DNA from: Bryobacteraceae bacterium
GTDB taxonomy: Bacteria > Acidobacteriota > Terriglobia > Bryobacterales > Bryobacteraceae
Assembly: GCA_019748195.1 (NCBI GenBank)
Contig: JAIEPW010000129.1
Coordinates: 1-64,000 of the forward strand
DNA length: 64,000 bases
Reading direction: 5' to 3'
The notes under the pieces are model-generated. The model was given only the letters and a program-made list of their open reading frames with translations. It was not told the DNA's origin and searched no databases. The stretch's first letter is position 1, and each line of letters opens with the position of its first letter. This document shows, in pieces, positions 54,080 to 64,000 of the stretch. Position numbers and translations under genes: made by a program.

Positions 54080-55075
54080 CTACCGGCGGCTGATATCAGC
54101 CGGAGCGCCCGGGTGAGTGTTGACCATGTTGGTAATAGCCGGCCGGCGGCGGATGTATTCCCAGATGGCCTCAACATCCTCGCCGGAGAGCCGGGAGAAG
54201 TTCAGCCACGGCATCAGGGTGAACTTCTCGGGTCCGACCCGCGGGGAGCCGTTGCGATCGTAGTCGCGGTACGCGGCCAGCCGTTCCTGAAAGCGGGTCA
54301 GGTCCCAGGCGCCGATGCCAGTGGCTTTGTCGGAGGTAATGTTGGCGCTGAGCACCTTCGGCCCGCCGTGGATCTCAAACACGTGTCCTCCGGCAAATTC
54401 CATTCCAGCCACGGGCGCGCCTTTTTCGAACGGGGTATGGCATTCGGCGCATCCGGCCATGGTGACCAGGTACTGGCCGTATTGCAGCTTGTCGGCCCGG
54501 TTTACGGACGCCACGGAGCCGGCCGGCCGGGGCACGCCCTTGTACAACATCGACACCGGGAACTCGATTTCCGGTTTCGGCACCGCGTTCTTCACCGGCG
54601 GCAGCGTATTCAGGTAGGCCACCAGCGAGTACACGTCCTCGTCGCTCATGTAGCGGAAGTTCTGATAAGGCATCAGGGGGAACAACGCGCGGCCATCTTT
54701 TGACACACCTTCGCGAATGGCGCGGACCTTCTCGCCGTCGGTCCAGTTGCCGAGGCCGGTTTCCTTATCGGGCGTGATGTTGGCGGACCACAGCTTCCCG
54801 GGAATCTCGGTGAGCGGCAGGGGCGTGCCCACGCCGCGCCGTCCGGCGATCACCGGGCCGTTGAAGCGGGAGAAATCGCGCTCGGAGTGGCAGCCTTCGC
54901 AGTCGGCGACCGTGGTAAAGATGTACTCGCCGCGTTTCAGCCGCTCTGGAGTGGGTTCGATGACGATGTCGAGGGGCGGCGCGGTGGCGGGTCCGCGATA
55001 GTACAGGTAAGAAAAGCCGGCGCCCGCCGTTCCCACCAGGGCGAGGGCCGAAAAGCCGATCACTTTCATCCACAT
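54080..55075 (-). CDS. Dihaem c-type cytochrome
   Basis: A 331-residue exported cytochrome. ATG 55073-55075 was chosen for the GGAGG upstream; TTG 55102 would be 9 residues longer. The N-terminal helix (VIGFSALALVGTAGAGFSYLY) anchors it. Haem 1 is bound by CEGCH near 64 and haem 2 by CAECH near 215. Axial methionines are expected in LFPLMPYQNF and FTLMPWLNF. The two halves repeat the same plan (WSANITPDKETGLGNWT and LSANITSDKATGIGAWD), so the gene arose by duplication. It transfers electrons in the periplasm; its partner is unknown. It is divergent from perR, so it may share control with it. Confidence 0.9.
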   Translation of the reverse strand: MWMKVIGFSALALVGTAGAGFSYLYYRGPATAPPLDIVIEPTPERLKRGEYIFTTVADCEGCHSERDFSRFNGPVIAGRRGVGTPLPLTEIPGKLWSANITPDKETGLGNWTDGEKVRAIREGVSKDGRALFPLMPYQNFRYMSDEDVYSLVAYLNTLPPVKNAVPKPEIEFPVSMLYKGVPRPAGSVASVNRADKLQYGQYLVTMAGCAECHTPFEKGAPVAGMEFAGGHVFEIHGGPKVLSANITSDKATGIGAWDLTRFQERLAAYRDYDRNGSPRVGPEKFTLMPWLNFSRLSGEDVEAIWEYIRRRPAITNMVNTHPGAPADISRR

Positions 55076-55193
55076 ATGAGCTGTCTGCCTCCGGATTGAC
55101 AATTCGTTACACCTGAGAACGCGGGGGACGGGCGGCGGATTGGCTCAAGGGGGCGGGCGAAAAATGGCGCGGCCGGTTGACTTGGATCTGGAT

Positions 55194-55208
55194 TTAGAAT
55201 TAGTCTAA
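55194..55208 (+). promoter_or_regulatory. PerR box of perR-katA
   Basis: TTAGAATTAGTCTAA at 55194-55208 matches the PerR/Fur-type pattern TTAnAATnATTnTAA at all but one fixed base. It lies 5 bases before the TTG start of perR. A TTGACT (-35) lies at 55177-55182, so the box overlaps the -10 region and the repressor should block transcription directly. No ribosome site fits, so the transcript may be leaderless. Confidence 0.88.
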
Positions 55209-55213
55209 ATTCG

Positions 55214-55651
55214 TTGCGAAGACTCACGCAGCAGGACCTGGATCAGCTAGCCCGTAGCCGCGGTCTGAACCTCACTCCGCAGCGGCGGGCGATCGTCGAT
55301 TTTCTGCATTCGGCATCCAACCACCCGTCGGCGGAAGAGGTTTTCGCCGAGGTGAACCGGCGGTTTCCGATGACCTCGCGGGCCACGGTCTACAACACGC
55401 TGAACCTTTTGAAGGCAGCCGGCCTGCTGCACGAAGTATTCGAGGACGGCGTCAGCCGCTTCGATCCGGTGCTCGACCCGCATCATCACTTCGTGTGCCG
55501 CGCCTGCGGCAAGGTGGAGGACGTGGATCGGGAGATCATGCCGGCGCCCGCGGGCCGCAAGTTGCTGCCCGGCAAGCAACGAGTGGAAACCTACGAAGTG
55601 ACGTTCCGAGGATTGTGCGCGGCCTGCGGAGGGCGCGCGGAGCAGCAGTGA
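55214..55651 (+). CDS. perR: PerR-type peroxide-sensing repressor (Fur family)
   Basis: A 145-residue metalloregulator. PerR represses peroxide-defence genes until iron-catalysed oxidation of its histidine ligands releases it from DNA. The winged helix contains LTPQRRAIVDFL and TSRATVYNTLNLLK. Metal-site residues fit PerR rather than Fur: H37 in SNHPSA, D84, H90 and H92 in DPHHHF, and an acidic D103 or D105. The structural zinc is held by C95/C98 (CRAC) and C135/C138 (CAAC). TTG 55214 is the only plausible start; the PerR box sits just before it. It precedes the catalase gene by 39 bp, giving a peroxide-stress operon. Confidence 0.93.
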   Translation: MRRLTQQDLDQLARSRGLNLTPQRRAIVDFLHSASNHPSAEEVFAEVNRRFPMTSRATVYNTLNLLKAAGLLHEVFEDGVSRFDPVLDPHHHFVCRACGKVEDVDREIMPAPAGRKLLPGKQRVETYEVTFRGLCAACGGRAEQQ

Positions 55652-55690
55652 TTGTCCGTGTCAGAGAGCGTTTCGAAGGAGATCAAAAAC

Positions 55691-57181
55691 ATGGCAGATG
55701 AAAAGAAAGTTCCGACAATGACGACCGTCACCGGGCGTCCGGTGGGCGACAACCAGAACTCGGTGACCGTCGGCCCGCGCGGTCCGGTTCTCATGCAGGA
55801 CTTCCTGCTATTTGAGAAGATGGCCCATTTCAACCGCGAGCGCATTCCGGAGCGGGTGGTGCACGCCAAGGGCTCCGGCGCATACGGCGTGTTCGAAGTG
55901 ACGCAGGATATCAGCAAGTACACCAGCGCCAGGCTGTTCAGCAAGATCGGCAACAAGTGCGAAGTGCTGGCGCGGTTCTCCACGGTAGGCGGGGAGAAGG
56001 GATCCGCGGATACGGAGCGCGACCCGCGCGGTTTCGCGGTGAAGTTCTACACCGAAGAAGGCAACTGGGACATGACCGGCAATAACACCCCCATCTTCTT
56101 CATCCGCGATCCGCTGAAGTTCTCCGATTTTATTCACACCCAGAAGCGCGATCCGCAGACGAACCTGAAGTCGCCCACGATGATGTGGGATTTCTGGAGC
56201 TTGTCGCCGGAATCGCTGCACCAGGTGACCATTCTGTTCAGCGATCGCGGCACCCCCGACGGCTACCGCCACATGCACGGTTTCTCCAGCCACACCTTCA
56301 GCCTGATCAACAGCCAGGGGGAGCGGGTGTGGTGCAAGTGGCACTTCAAGACCATGCAGGGCATCCGGAACTTCGACCGCGAATCGGCGATCGAAATGGC
56401 GGGTAAGGATCCGGACTATGCGCAGCGGGATCTTTTCAACGCGATCGAGAAGGGCGATTATCCCAAATGGCGGGTCTGTATCCAAGTGATGACGGAGGAG
56501 CAGGCCAAGAATTTCCGCTACAACCCCTTCGACCTCACCAAGGTGTGGCCGCACGGCGAGTTCCCGCTGATCGAGACCGGCGTGATGACGCTGAACCGGA
56601 ATCCGCTGAACTACTTCGCGGAGATCGAGCAGTCGGCCTTCTCGCCGGTGAACATCGTTCCGGGCATGGGGTACTCTCCCGACAAGATGTTGCAGGCGCG
56701 GCTGATCAGCTACCCGGACGCGCACCGGCATCGCATGGGCGTGAACTACGAGTCACTGCCGGTGAACAAGCCGAAGTGCCCGGTGCATACGTATCATCGC
56801 GACGGCCACATGCGCTTCGACGACAACGGCGGCGCAAGCCCGAACTACGAGCCGAATTCGTTCGGCGGTCCTACGCAGGACCCGCGGTTCGTGGAGGAAG
56901 CCTGGACGCTCGACGACGCGCGGGTGGGGCGGTTCAATCATCGCGAAGGGAACGATGACTACACGCAGGCGGGCAACCTGTTCCGGCTGATGACCGCGGA
57001 GGAGAAGGGGCGGCTGATCCACAACCTGGTAAAGGCGATGGAAAGCGTCCCCAAGCGCATTCAGGTGAAGCAGATCGGCCATTTCCTGAAGGCGGACCGG
57101 GCGTACGGCGAGGGTGTCGCCAAGGGTCTGGGCATCGACCTCTCGGAAGTGGAAGCGAACGAAATGGCCGCGGCGAAGTAG
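55691..57181 (+). CDS. katA: Monofunctional haem catalase
   Basis: A 496-residue catalase that turns hydrogen peroxide into water and oxygen. ATG 55691 follows AAGGAG by 9 bases; an upstream GTG is less likely. Catalytic His is in [12 protein letters not shown] near 53-64, and catalytic Asn is in [14 protein letters not shown] near 122-135. The proximal Tyr ligand is within [15 protein letters not shown] near 340-350. Length and sequence fit the small-subunit clade. It is transcribed from the perR promoter and ends at a strong terminator. Confidence 0.95.
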   Translation: MADEKKVPTMTTVTGRPVGDNQNSVTVGPRGPVLMQDFLLFEKMAHFNRERIPERVVHAKGSGAYGVFEVTQDISKYTSARLFSKIGNKCEVLARFSTVGGEKGSADTERDPRGFAVKFYTEEGNWDMTGNNTPIFFIRDPLKFSDFIHTQKRDPQTNLKSPTMMWDFWSLSPESLHQVTILFSDRGTPDGYRHMHGFSSHTFSLINSQGERVWCKWHFKTMQGIRNFDRESAIEMAGKDPDYAQRDLFNAIEKGDYPKWRVCIQVMTEEQAKNFRYNPFDLTKVWPHGEFPLIETGVMTLNRNPLNYFAEIEQSAFSPVNIVPGMGYSPDKMLQARLISYPDAHRHRMGVNYESLPVNKPKCPVHTYHRDGHMRFDDNGGASPNYEPNSFGGPTQDPRFVEEAWTLDDARVGRFNHREGNDDYTQAGNLFRLMTAEEKGRLIHNLVKAMESVPKRIQVKQIGHFLKADRAYGEGVAKGLGIDLSEVEANEMAAAK

Positions 57182-57201
57182 CCGCGGCGAACGCCGGCAA
57201 T

Positions 57202-57234
57202 AGCCCGCCCCCAACACGGGGGCGGGCTTTTTTT
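57202..57234 (+). terminator. Rho-independent terminator of perR-katA
   Basis: An 11-bp perfect stem AGCCCGCCCCC/GGGGGCGGGCT (loop AACAC) is followed by seven T. It lies 20 bp after the katA stop. Confidence 0.93.
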
Positions 57235-57260
57235 CATGGGAAAATGGTGCTTCCCCTTCC

Positions 57261-58817
<1,557 letters not shown>

Positions 58818-58823
58818 GCCGGA

Positions 58824-59288
58824 TCACCAGCCCGCCGTGCCCGGACCGCCCTTGAAGGGGCCTTCGATACCCGCCGTGATCCAGCCGCCGTAGAAGTCGC
58901 CCGCTTGCGCCTGGACCCGCTCCTCGCCCACGAAGCACTCGTCCACCCGGCTGGCATAGAACGCCAGGTGATCCCGAATCGCGGCGAAGGGCGGCGCGGG
59001 AGCAGGGTAGCTCCACGCCGCTCTTTCGCTCGACAGCCCTGCCACCGCGAGGGTCCAATACACCGCCTGACCCTTGAACTCGCAGAAGCTGCGTCCCGCG
59101 GCGGGCGCGAGATACTCCATGCGAATGTCGTTCTGGGGTATGTAGTACACGGGAGGATGACTGGTCTCCAGAACGCGGAGCGCGCGCCCGGAATCGGCGA
59201 TCAGGCGTCCGGCGAATCGTACGCGGACGCGGGTTTTGGCGATTTCGACTCGCGGCGGTCTCGGGTAGTCCCACACCGATTCGCTCAT
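58824..59288 (-). CDS. DUF427-domain protein
   Basis: A 154-residue protein; ATG 59286-59288 was chosen as start because it overlaps the hemH stop by 4 bp (ATGA). The DUF427 fold is recognised from SVWDYPRPPRVEIAKTRVRV, PPVYYIPQNDIRMEYLAP and AYPAP/AAWSYPAP-like segments, followed by RDHLAFYASRVDECFVGEE and QAGDFYGGWIT. Crystal structures of the family are known but a clear function is not; nucleotide or small-molecule binding is suspected. Coupling to ferrochelatase hints at a role linked to haem, which is inference. Confidence 0.85.
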   Translation of the reverse strand: MSESVWDYPRPPRVEIAKTRVRVRFAGRLIADSGRALRVLETSHPPVYYIPQNDIRMEYLAPAAGRSFCEFKGQAVYWTLAVAGLSSERAAWSYPAPAPPFAAIRDHLAFYASRVDECFVGEERVQAQAGDFYGGWITAGIEGPFKGGPGTAGW

Positions 59289-60286
59289 GGCTGGCTCGGC
59301 CTTTTGGGGGGTGGGCAGCAACCCGCCGGGCAGGTGTCGGGGTAAGGTCCCAGCACCCCGAGCGCCTGCTTGGCGGCGCCGTGCATCCGTTCCTCGATCA
59401 GCTCACGGATCATGCGAACGAAACGGGGGTGGCAGCCCGCGGTTCCAGCACGCACCATCTTCAATCCGATCTCGCGGCAGACCGCCTGCGCCTCGGTGTC
59501 CAGGTCATAGAGGACTTCCATGTGATCGGAGATGAAGCCGATCGGCGCGACGACTGCCGAATCGGCTCCTTCGGACCGGATTTGCCGAAGGGAATCGCTG
59601 ATGTCCGGCTCCAGCCAGGGTTGTCCTGGGGGTCCGGACCGGCTCTGGTAAACCAGTCTCCAGTCCGGCTTCCCAACGGATTCGGCAACCAGGCGGCTTG
59701 CTTCTTCCAACTGGGCGACATAGGGTCCGGACTCCGCCATGGATACCGGAATACTGTGGGCGGTGAAGACCAAAGCGGCGGCCGATCCCGCTTCCTCGAG
59801 CGCGGCGCGGACCCGGATCGACATGGTTTCGATGAAGCCGGGATGGTTGTAATGATGCCGTAACTTGTCGATTTCGGGAGCGCCCTCCCCCGCGCCGGCG
59901 CGCGCCGCCTCAATGTTTTCGCGATATTGCCGGCAGCCCGAATAGCTTCCGAACGACGACGTGACAAAGCAGAGGACGCGCCGGACCCCGTCCTGCTTCA
60001 TTTGCGTCACCGTGTCCGCCAGCAGGGGATGCCAGTTCCGGTTGCCCCAGTAGACCGGCAGATTCAGTCCATGATCGGCGAGTTCCTGTTTCAGCGCAGT
60101 AAGCAGAGAGCGGTTCTGGTCGTTGATGGGACTCTTCCCGCCGTAGTGATAGTAGTGTTCCGCGACTTCGAGCATCCGCTCGCGGGGTACGTTGCGGCCG
60201 CGGAGTACGTTTTCCAGGAACGGGATCACGTCGGGTTCGGCTTCAGGACCGCCGAAAGAGAGCAGAAGGATGGCGTCGTAAGACAT
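59285..60286 (-). CDS. hemH: Ferrochelatase (coproporphyrin-type possible)
   Basis: A 333-residue enzyme that inserts Fe2+ into a porphyrin. It starts with LLLSFGGPEAEPDVIPFLEN, and has VLCFVTSSFGSYSGCRQYREN near 103-123 and the catalytic His in LVFTAHSIPVSM. VVAPIGFISDHMEVLYDLD near 250 carries the glutamate pair. Cys in SGCRQY and the C-terminal CPAGCC (C319, C323 and C324) could bind a [2Fe-2S] cluster, as known for actinobacterial enzymes. The segment TSSFGSYSGCRQY also fits that group, which uses coproporphyrin III. The DUF427 gene is translationally coupled downstream. Other haem genes are absent here. Confidence 0.92.
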   Translation of the reverse strand: MSYDAILLLSFGGPEAEPDVIPFLENVLRGRNVPRERMLEVAEHYYHYGGKSPINDQNRSLLTALKQELADHGLNLPVYWGNRNWHPLLADTVTQMKQDGVRRVLCFVTSSFGSYSGCRQYRENIEAARAGAGEGAPEIDKLRHHYNHPGFIETMSIRVRAALEEAGSAAALVFTAHSIPVSMAESGPYVAQLEEASRLVAESVGKPDWRLVYQSRSGPPGQPWLEPDISDSLRQIRSEGADSAVVAPIGFISDHMEVLYDLDTEAQAVCREIGLKMVRAGTAGCHPRFVRMIRELIEERMHGAAKQALGVLGPYPDTCPAGCCPPPKRPSQP

Positions 60287-60427
60287 TCTTGGGGAAACGG
60301 GAACCGGAATTGGGGAGCCGGTATCTACTCCAATGACTACACTATCAGGGATGCCCGGCGCCGCCGTCCCGGTTCAATTCCAGGGGCTGCACGGGAGATT
60401 GCGGATCGCGGGATATATTTGAGGAAC

Positions 60428-62347
60428 ATGCCACGCAAGCGAATCTGGCTGACCGCGGCCGCGGGCCTTATCGCGGGCGCCGGCGTGTACTTCGGATCGG
60501 CGGCCTGGAAAGCGGATACGCTGCTGCGGCGGGAGACCGGAGCTACCGCGGCGGAGGGCATGGTCCGGTTCCAGGAAGTCCCGCTGGATTCGGGGGTCGT
60601 GCCGCCAGGCTATGAGGCGATCGGCGCGCCGGCCTCGTTCCGCGGGGGAGCGGCATTTCGCGGGCGCGTGTATCTGGCGGGTCTCGGGGGGCTGGTGGAG
60701 TTCGAGTCCGATGGTACGCCCGCCCGCGTGTTCCGCCCTGGGTTGGAGCTTCCTTCCGCGCCCCTGCATCATCTGATCACGGCGGCGGTGGGCCCCTCCG
60801 GCGAACCGGACCTGTGGGCCTCCGCGCCGGGCGAAGGCCTGATCCGGTTTGACGGCAGCCGGTTGACGTTGATCCGTCCTGAGGAGCCGAAAGCCCGCAA
60901 AATCACGGCGTTGCTGGCTGCCGGGAGCGGACGGTTGCTGGTGGGGACAGAGAAACTAGGCGTTCTACGATTCGACGGCGCGCGGTTAGGGCGATTCCAC
61001 CCCTCATTGGACGGAACGCACGTTACGGCGCTGGCGGGCGAGGAATCGGACTTCTGGATCGGGACCATCGGCGGCGGGGCGCTGCACTGGCAAGGGGGCA
61101 GGCTGGAGCGATTTTCGGAAAACGAAGGCTTGCCCGACCGCCAGGTCACCTCGATCGCGCTGGATGGCCCGGCGGCTTATGTTGGGACGCCGCTGGGTGT
61201 CGCGGAGATCCGGGCTGGAAAGGTTGTCCGCGTGGTTGCGCCCGGATACCTGGCGCAAAGTCTCGCGATCCGGGGCGGCCGCCTGCTTGTAGGGACCGCC
61301 GAAGAGGGGATCGTGGAAGCGCCGCTGCAGGCGGCCTCCGGCCGCGCCCGGCGTGCCGCGCAATCCTGCGGGGGCTGTTCGGTGTCGGCCTTTTTCGCGA
61401 CCCCGGCCGAGATACTTGCGGTGACGCCGGATCGCATTCTGCGCGTGGGGGCCGATTCCGCGCCCGCCGCGCTCAACGTGGGCGGCGCCGCCATCAGTGA
61501 CCGGAATGTCTCGGCGTTGGCGCTGGATTCCACCGGACGGCTTTGGATCGGGTACTTCGACCGCGGCCTCGACATCTGGGATGCGCCGGCAAACTCCGTC
61601 CGGCATATCGAAAACGAACGGATCTTCTGCGTGAACCGGATCGTGCCGGACGCGGATCGCGGCGAAGTGCTGGTGGCCACAGCCAACGGGCTGGCGGTTC
61701 TGGACGCGCTCGGAACCGAGAGGCGTTTTCTGACCAAGGCCGATGGCCTGATCGCCAATCACGTCACCGATATCGCGGCGCGCGCGGGCGGAGGCTGGAC
61801 CATCGCGACGCCAGCGGGCATCACTTTGCTGGACCCCAGGGGTGCGAGCAGCCTGTATGCGTTCCACGGCCTGGTCAACAACCACGCTTATTCTGTCGCG
61901 TCGAGCGGAGCGACCACGCTGGTGGGCACGCTGGGCGGCTTGTCGCTGCTGGACGGAGATGCCATCACGGCCAGTTACACCACGGCAAACTCCGCCTTGC
62001 GTCACAACTGGATCTCCGCCCTCGCGCGCGACGGCGACGGCTGGCTGGTGGGAACGTACGGGGCCGGCGTGATGCGTTTCACCCCGGACGGGCAGTGGCG
62101 CGAGTTTCCGGACTGGCGCAACAAGGGCGAAGTGAATCCGAATGCCATGGCGGCGACCGCGCGCGGAGTCTATGCCGGGACCCTGGGGCAGGGGATCGCG
62201 ATCTACCACCGGGAATCGCGGCGGTGGTCGTTCTCCACTTCGGGGCTGCCCTCGCGCAACGTCACCGCCATCCAGCCCGCCGGCGAATACCTATATGTGG
62301 GAACGGATAATGGTCTGGTGCGAATTCGGGAGGACCGGCTGCAATGA
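60428..62347 (+). CDS. Exported beta-propeller protein, two-component-regulator-propeller type
   Basis: A 639-residue protein. ATG 60428 follows GAGGA; the frame is open upstream but without a plausible start. The N-terminus (LTAAAGLIAGAGVYFGSAAW) is a signal or anchor. The rest is made of propeller blades with the recurrent pattern LWASAPGEGLIRFDGSRL, LLVGTEKLGVLRFDGARL, FWIGTIGGGALHWQGGRL, LWIGYFDRGLDIW and WLVGTYGAGVMRF. These are the repeats seen in the sensory part of hybrid two-component systems. Here no kinase, GGDEF or DNA-binding domain follows, so it is a free propeller. It overlaps the following VIT/vWA gene by 4 bp (ATGA), so they probably work together at the cell surface. Confidence 0.85.
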   Translation: MPRKRIWLTAAAGLIAGAGVYFGSAAWKADTLLRRETGATAAEGMVRFQEVPLDSGVVPPGYEAIGAPASFRGGAAFRGRVYLAGLGGLVEFESDGTPARVFRPGLELPSAPLHHLITAAVGPSGEPDLWASAPGEGLIRFDGSRLTLIRPEEPKARKITALLAAGSGRLLVGTEKLGVLRFDGARLGRFHPSLDGTHVTALAGEESDFWIGTIGGGALHWQGGRLERFSENEGLPDRQVTSIALDGPAAYVGTPLGVAEIRAGKVVRVVAPGYLAQSLAIRGGRLLVGTAEEGIVEAPLQAASGRARRAAQSCGGCSVSAFFATPAEILAVTPDRILRVGADSAPAALNVGGAAISDRNVSALALDSTGRLWIGYFDRGLDIWDAPANSVRHIENERIFCVNRIVPDADRGEVLVATANGLAVLDALGTERRFLTKADGLIANHVTDIAARAGGGWTIATPAGITLLDPRGASSLYAFHGLVNNHAYSVASSGATTLVGTLGGLSLLDGDAITASYTTANSALRHNWISALARDGDGWLVGTYGAGVMRFTPDGQWREFPDWRNKGEVNPNAMAATARGVYAGTLGQGIAIYHRESRRWSFSTSGLPSRNVTAIQPAGEYLYVGTDNGLVRIREDRLQ

Positions 62348-64000
62348 AGCGGTTAGCAGTTCTATGGATCTGTTCCGTGGCCGCCTGGGGTGATGCGGGC
62401 GTTCTGCTGCCGGGAACCGCCCAGCAGCCGGATACCTCCGTGCTGGCGCTGGAGGAAATGGCGATCGACGTCACCATCGCTAACGGCCATGCCCGCGTGC
62501 TCATCCGCCAGATTTACGCCAACCGGACCCCCTCCGTTCAGGAGGGGACGTACATTTTCGCGCTTCCCGGCCGGGCCCTGATCTCCGACTTCGCTGTATG
62601 GGACGACGCGACCCGCATTCCCGGCGTGATTCTGGAGAGAAAGCTGGCGCGGGAGCTGTATCAGGACATCCGCGCGCAGGCGATCGACCCCGGTCTGCTG
62701 CAAATGGGCGAACGCGACATCGACGAGGCTCGCCGCACGTCGATCTTCACCGCGAAAGTGGTCCCCATCCCACCGAACGGGTTCAAGCGAATCGAGATCG
62801 AATATCAGGAGCGGTTGCCGGTGGAGCGCATGGAAGGCTATTTTGCGATTCCGCTGCGTCCCGACATGTATCGCGCGCAGACCGCCGGGCGGTTGTGGAT
62901 CACGCTGACGCTGCAGTCACACCACACGATGGACGGATTCGAGGTGCTGAGCAAAGCCTATTCCATGCGCGTGCTGGAGCGGGGGGCCAACCAGGTGAAG
63001 CTGGCGCTGGAATCGCGCAACACGCCGCTCACCGAGGATTTCGCCCTGAAGTACAAGCTGCGGGGAGGCGCCGACAGCCTGCAGGTGGCGGCATACCGCG
63101 ACGGGACCGGGCCCGGATTCTTCGAAGCGTCTTCGTTGATCGGCGGAGGCCCGGTGGAGGATGCAGGCTCGCGAACGGTGATCGCGCTGTTCGATGCCTC
63201 GCTGTCCATGCAGTGGGAGAAGCTGGAGCGCAGCTACCAGGCGCTCGAAGCCCTGCTGCGGTCGCTGCGTCCGGGGGATCGCTTTAACGTGATCCTTTTC
63301 AACAGCCAGGTGGCGCCGTTTGCTTCCGCTCCCCAAGCGGCATCGCCGGAAACGATCGAGAAGGCGCTCGCCTTTCTGAAGTCGCAAAAATTGCGCGGCG
63401 GAACGAATCTGACCCTGGCCCTGGAGACGGGCCTCTCGCAATCCGGTCCGGCGTCCTATTTAGTCCTGATCAGCGACGGCGGGGCCACCGAAGGGGGAGT
63501 CCGCAATTCACGGATCCACGAAAACTACGCGCGTAAGTGGAGTGCGCTGCCCGCGGAGCGGCGTCCGCGGACGTACGTTTATGGCGTGGGCGACGACGCC
63601 AACGGACCGCTGCTCAAGCTTCTCGCGCGCCAGAACGGAGTGATGGAGTGGGTGCGGTCGACCGAACCCGCCGAGTTCAAGCTGAATGCGTTCCTGTCGA
63701 AGATCGGGCGCAGTCCCGTGCCGGGCTTGAGCCTCGCCGCGAATCCGCCGTCCAACTTCACCCTGATCTACCCGCTCGAGGAGGGCGTGTTTCCCGGATC
63801 GATGGCGCAGTGGGTGGGGCAATATGCGAATCCGGGGCCGGCGACGTTTCAGGTGGGGCCGGCCCGCCGGCAAGTCACTTTACCGGCTCAGGCAATCGAC
63901 AACGCCTATCTTCCGCGAGCTTGGGCCAAGGCTCGCGTGGACGCGCTGCTCCAGAAGATCGACCGCGAGGGTGAGGACGCCGCGACGATCGACGAGATCA
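62344..64000 (+). CDS. Exported VIT/von Willebrand factor A protein, 3' end beyond window
   Basis: At least 552 residues, with the stop beyond the right edge. ATG 62344 overlaps the propeller stop. A signal (LAVLWICSVAAWG) precedes a VIT domain (about 35-175: VTIANGHARVLIRQIYANR, GTYIFALPGRALISDF and ILERKLARELYQDIRAQ). A von Willebrand factor A domain follows from about 277: VIALFDASLSMQWEKLERSY has the MIDAS motif DxSxS, LRGGTNLTLALETGL the threonine, and YLVLISDGGATEG the aspartate. Such proteins bind protein partners through a divalent metal, as in inter-alpha-trypsin inhibitor heavy chains. Later sequence has no recognised domain before the edge. No gene symbol applies. Confidence 0.88.
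   Translation, partial: MKRLAVLWICSVAAWGDAGVLLPGTAQQPDTSVLALEEMAIDVTIANGHARVLIRQIYANRTPSVQEGTYIFALPGRALISDFAVWDDATRIPGVILERKLARELYQDIRAQAIDPGLLQMGERDIDEARRTSIFTAKVVPIPPNGFKRIEIEYQERLPVERMEGYFAIPLRPDMYRAQTAGRLWITLTLQSHHTMDGFEVLSKAYSMRVLERGANQVKLALESRNTPLTEDFALKYKLRGGADSLQVAAYRDGTGPGFFEASSLIGGGPVEDAGSRTVIALFDASLSMQWEKLERSYQALEALLRSLRPGDRFNVILFNSQVAPFASAPQAASPETIEKALAFLKSQKLRGGTNLTLALETGLSQSGPASYLVLISDGGATEGGVRNSRIHENYARKWSALPAERRPRTYVYGVGDDANGPLLKLLARQNGVMEWVRSTEPAEFKLNAFLSKIGRSPVPGLSLAANPPSNFTLIYPLEEGVFPGSMAQWVGQYANPGPATFQVGPARRQVTLPAQAIDNAYLPRAWAKARVDALLQKIDREGEDAATIDEI

Overview
The window looks like chromosomal DNA of an acidobacterium of the Solibacteres/Bryobacterales type. The evidence is indirect: high GC, a very long Oar-like TonB receptor with an N-terminal carboxypeptidase-regulatory domain, a PEP-CTERM protein, secreted TldD-type proteins, many GTG/TTG starts and densely packed genes that often overlap by 4 bp. 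It is mostly housekeeping and exported-protein genes. I see no rRNA, tRNA, CRISPR array, prophage, insertion sequence or complete known defence system.

Layout. 1-2.6 kb: 5' part of a B12-dependent ribonucleotide reductase gene (minus strand, running off the left edge) behind a clear NrdR box. 2.8-5.9 kb: a PP2C phosphatase and a secreted GH36-like glycosidase. 5.9-10.1 kb: enoyl-CoA hydratase and the TonB receptor. 10.2-12.8 kb: prfB with its programmed frameshift, a Sua5-type tRNA t6A synthase and a small unknown gene. 12.7-16.9 kb: PEP-CTERM protein, a degenerate UlaG-like protein, a large secreted unknown and an orphan DUF4123 protein. 17.0-21.0 kb: a compact operon with a Tat-exported asparaginase-family hydrolase, a P-loop kinase, a 2-hydroxyacid dehydrogenase, a PLP-dependent dehydratase and a secreted unknown. 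21.1-28.2 kb: a secreted hydrolase/amidohydrolase pair, ComEC, an RDD protein and a GMC oxidoreductase.

28.4-34.3 kb is an ATP synthase operon in the order b', b, delta, alpha, gamma, beta, epsilon. The a and c subunits are not in it. 34.3-40.0 kb has a coupled S8 peptidase and alpha/beta hydrolase, a MOSC protein and glnE. 40.0-41.1 kb is a poorer region with a DUF2335 protein and what looks like decayed coding sequence. 41.1-45.0 kb: thioredoxin, glycogen synthase, a CpaE/TadZ-like ATPase and a divergent LuxR-type regulator. 45.0-48.5 kb: two coupled, exported TldD/PmbA-like proteins, only one of which keeps the zinc motif.

48.5-55.1 kb: an RlmI-like methyltransferase, a GNAT enzyme, a membrane protein/winged-helix regulator pair, UppS, two small secreted proteins, a carboxymuconolactone-decarboxylase-like lipoprotein and a dihaem cytochrome c. 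55.2-57.2 kb is a perR-katA peroxide-stress operon behind a near-consensus PerR box. 57.3-60.3 kb: purH, then ferrochelatase and DUF427 on the other strand. 60.4-64.0 kb: a beta-propeller protein coupled to a VIT/vWA protein that runs off the right edge.

No single locus stands out as a proven new system. The best candidates for a closer look are the exported TldD/TldE pair, the S8 peptidase/hydrolase pair, the propeller/VIT-vWA pair and the orphan DUF4123 gene.
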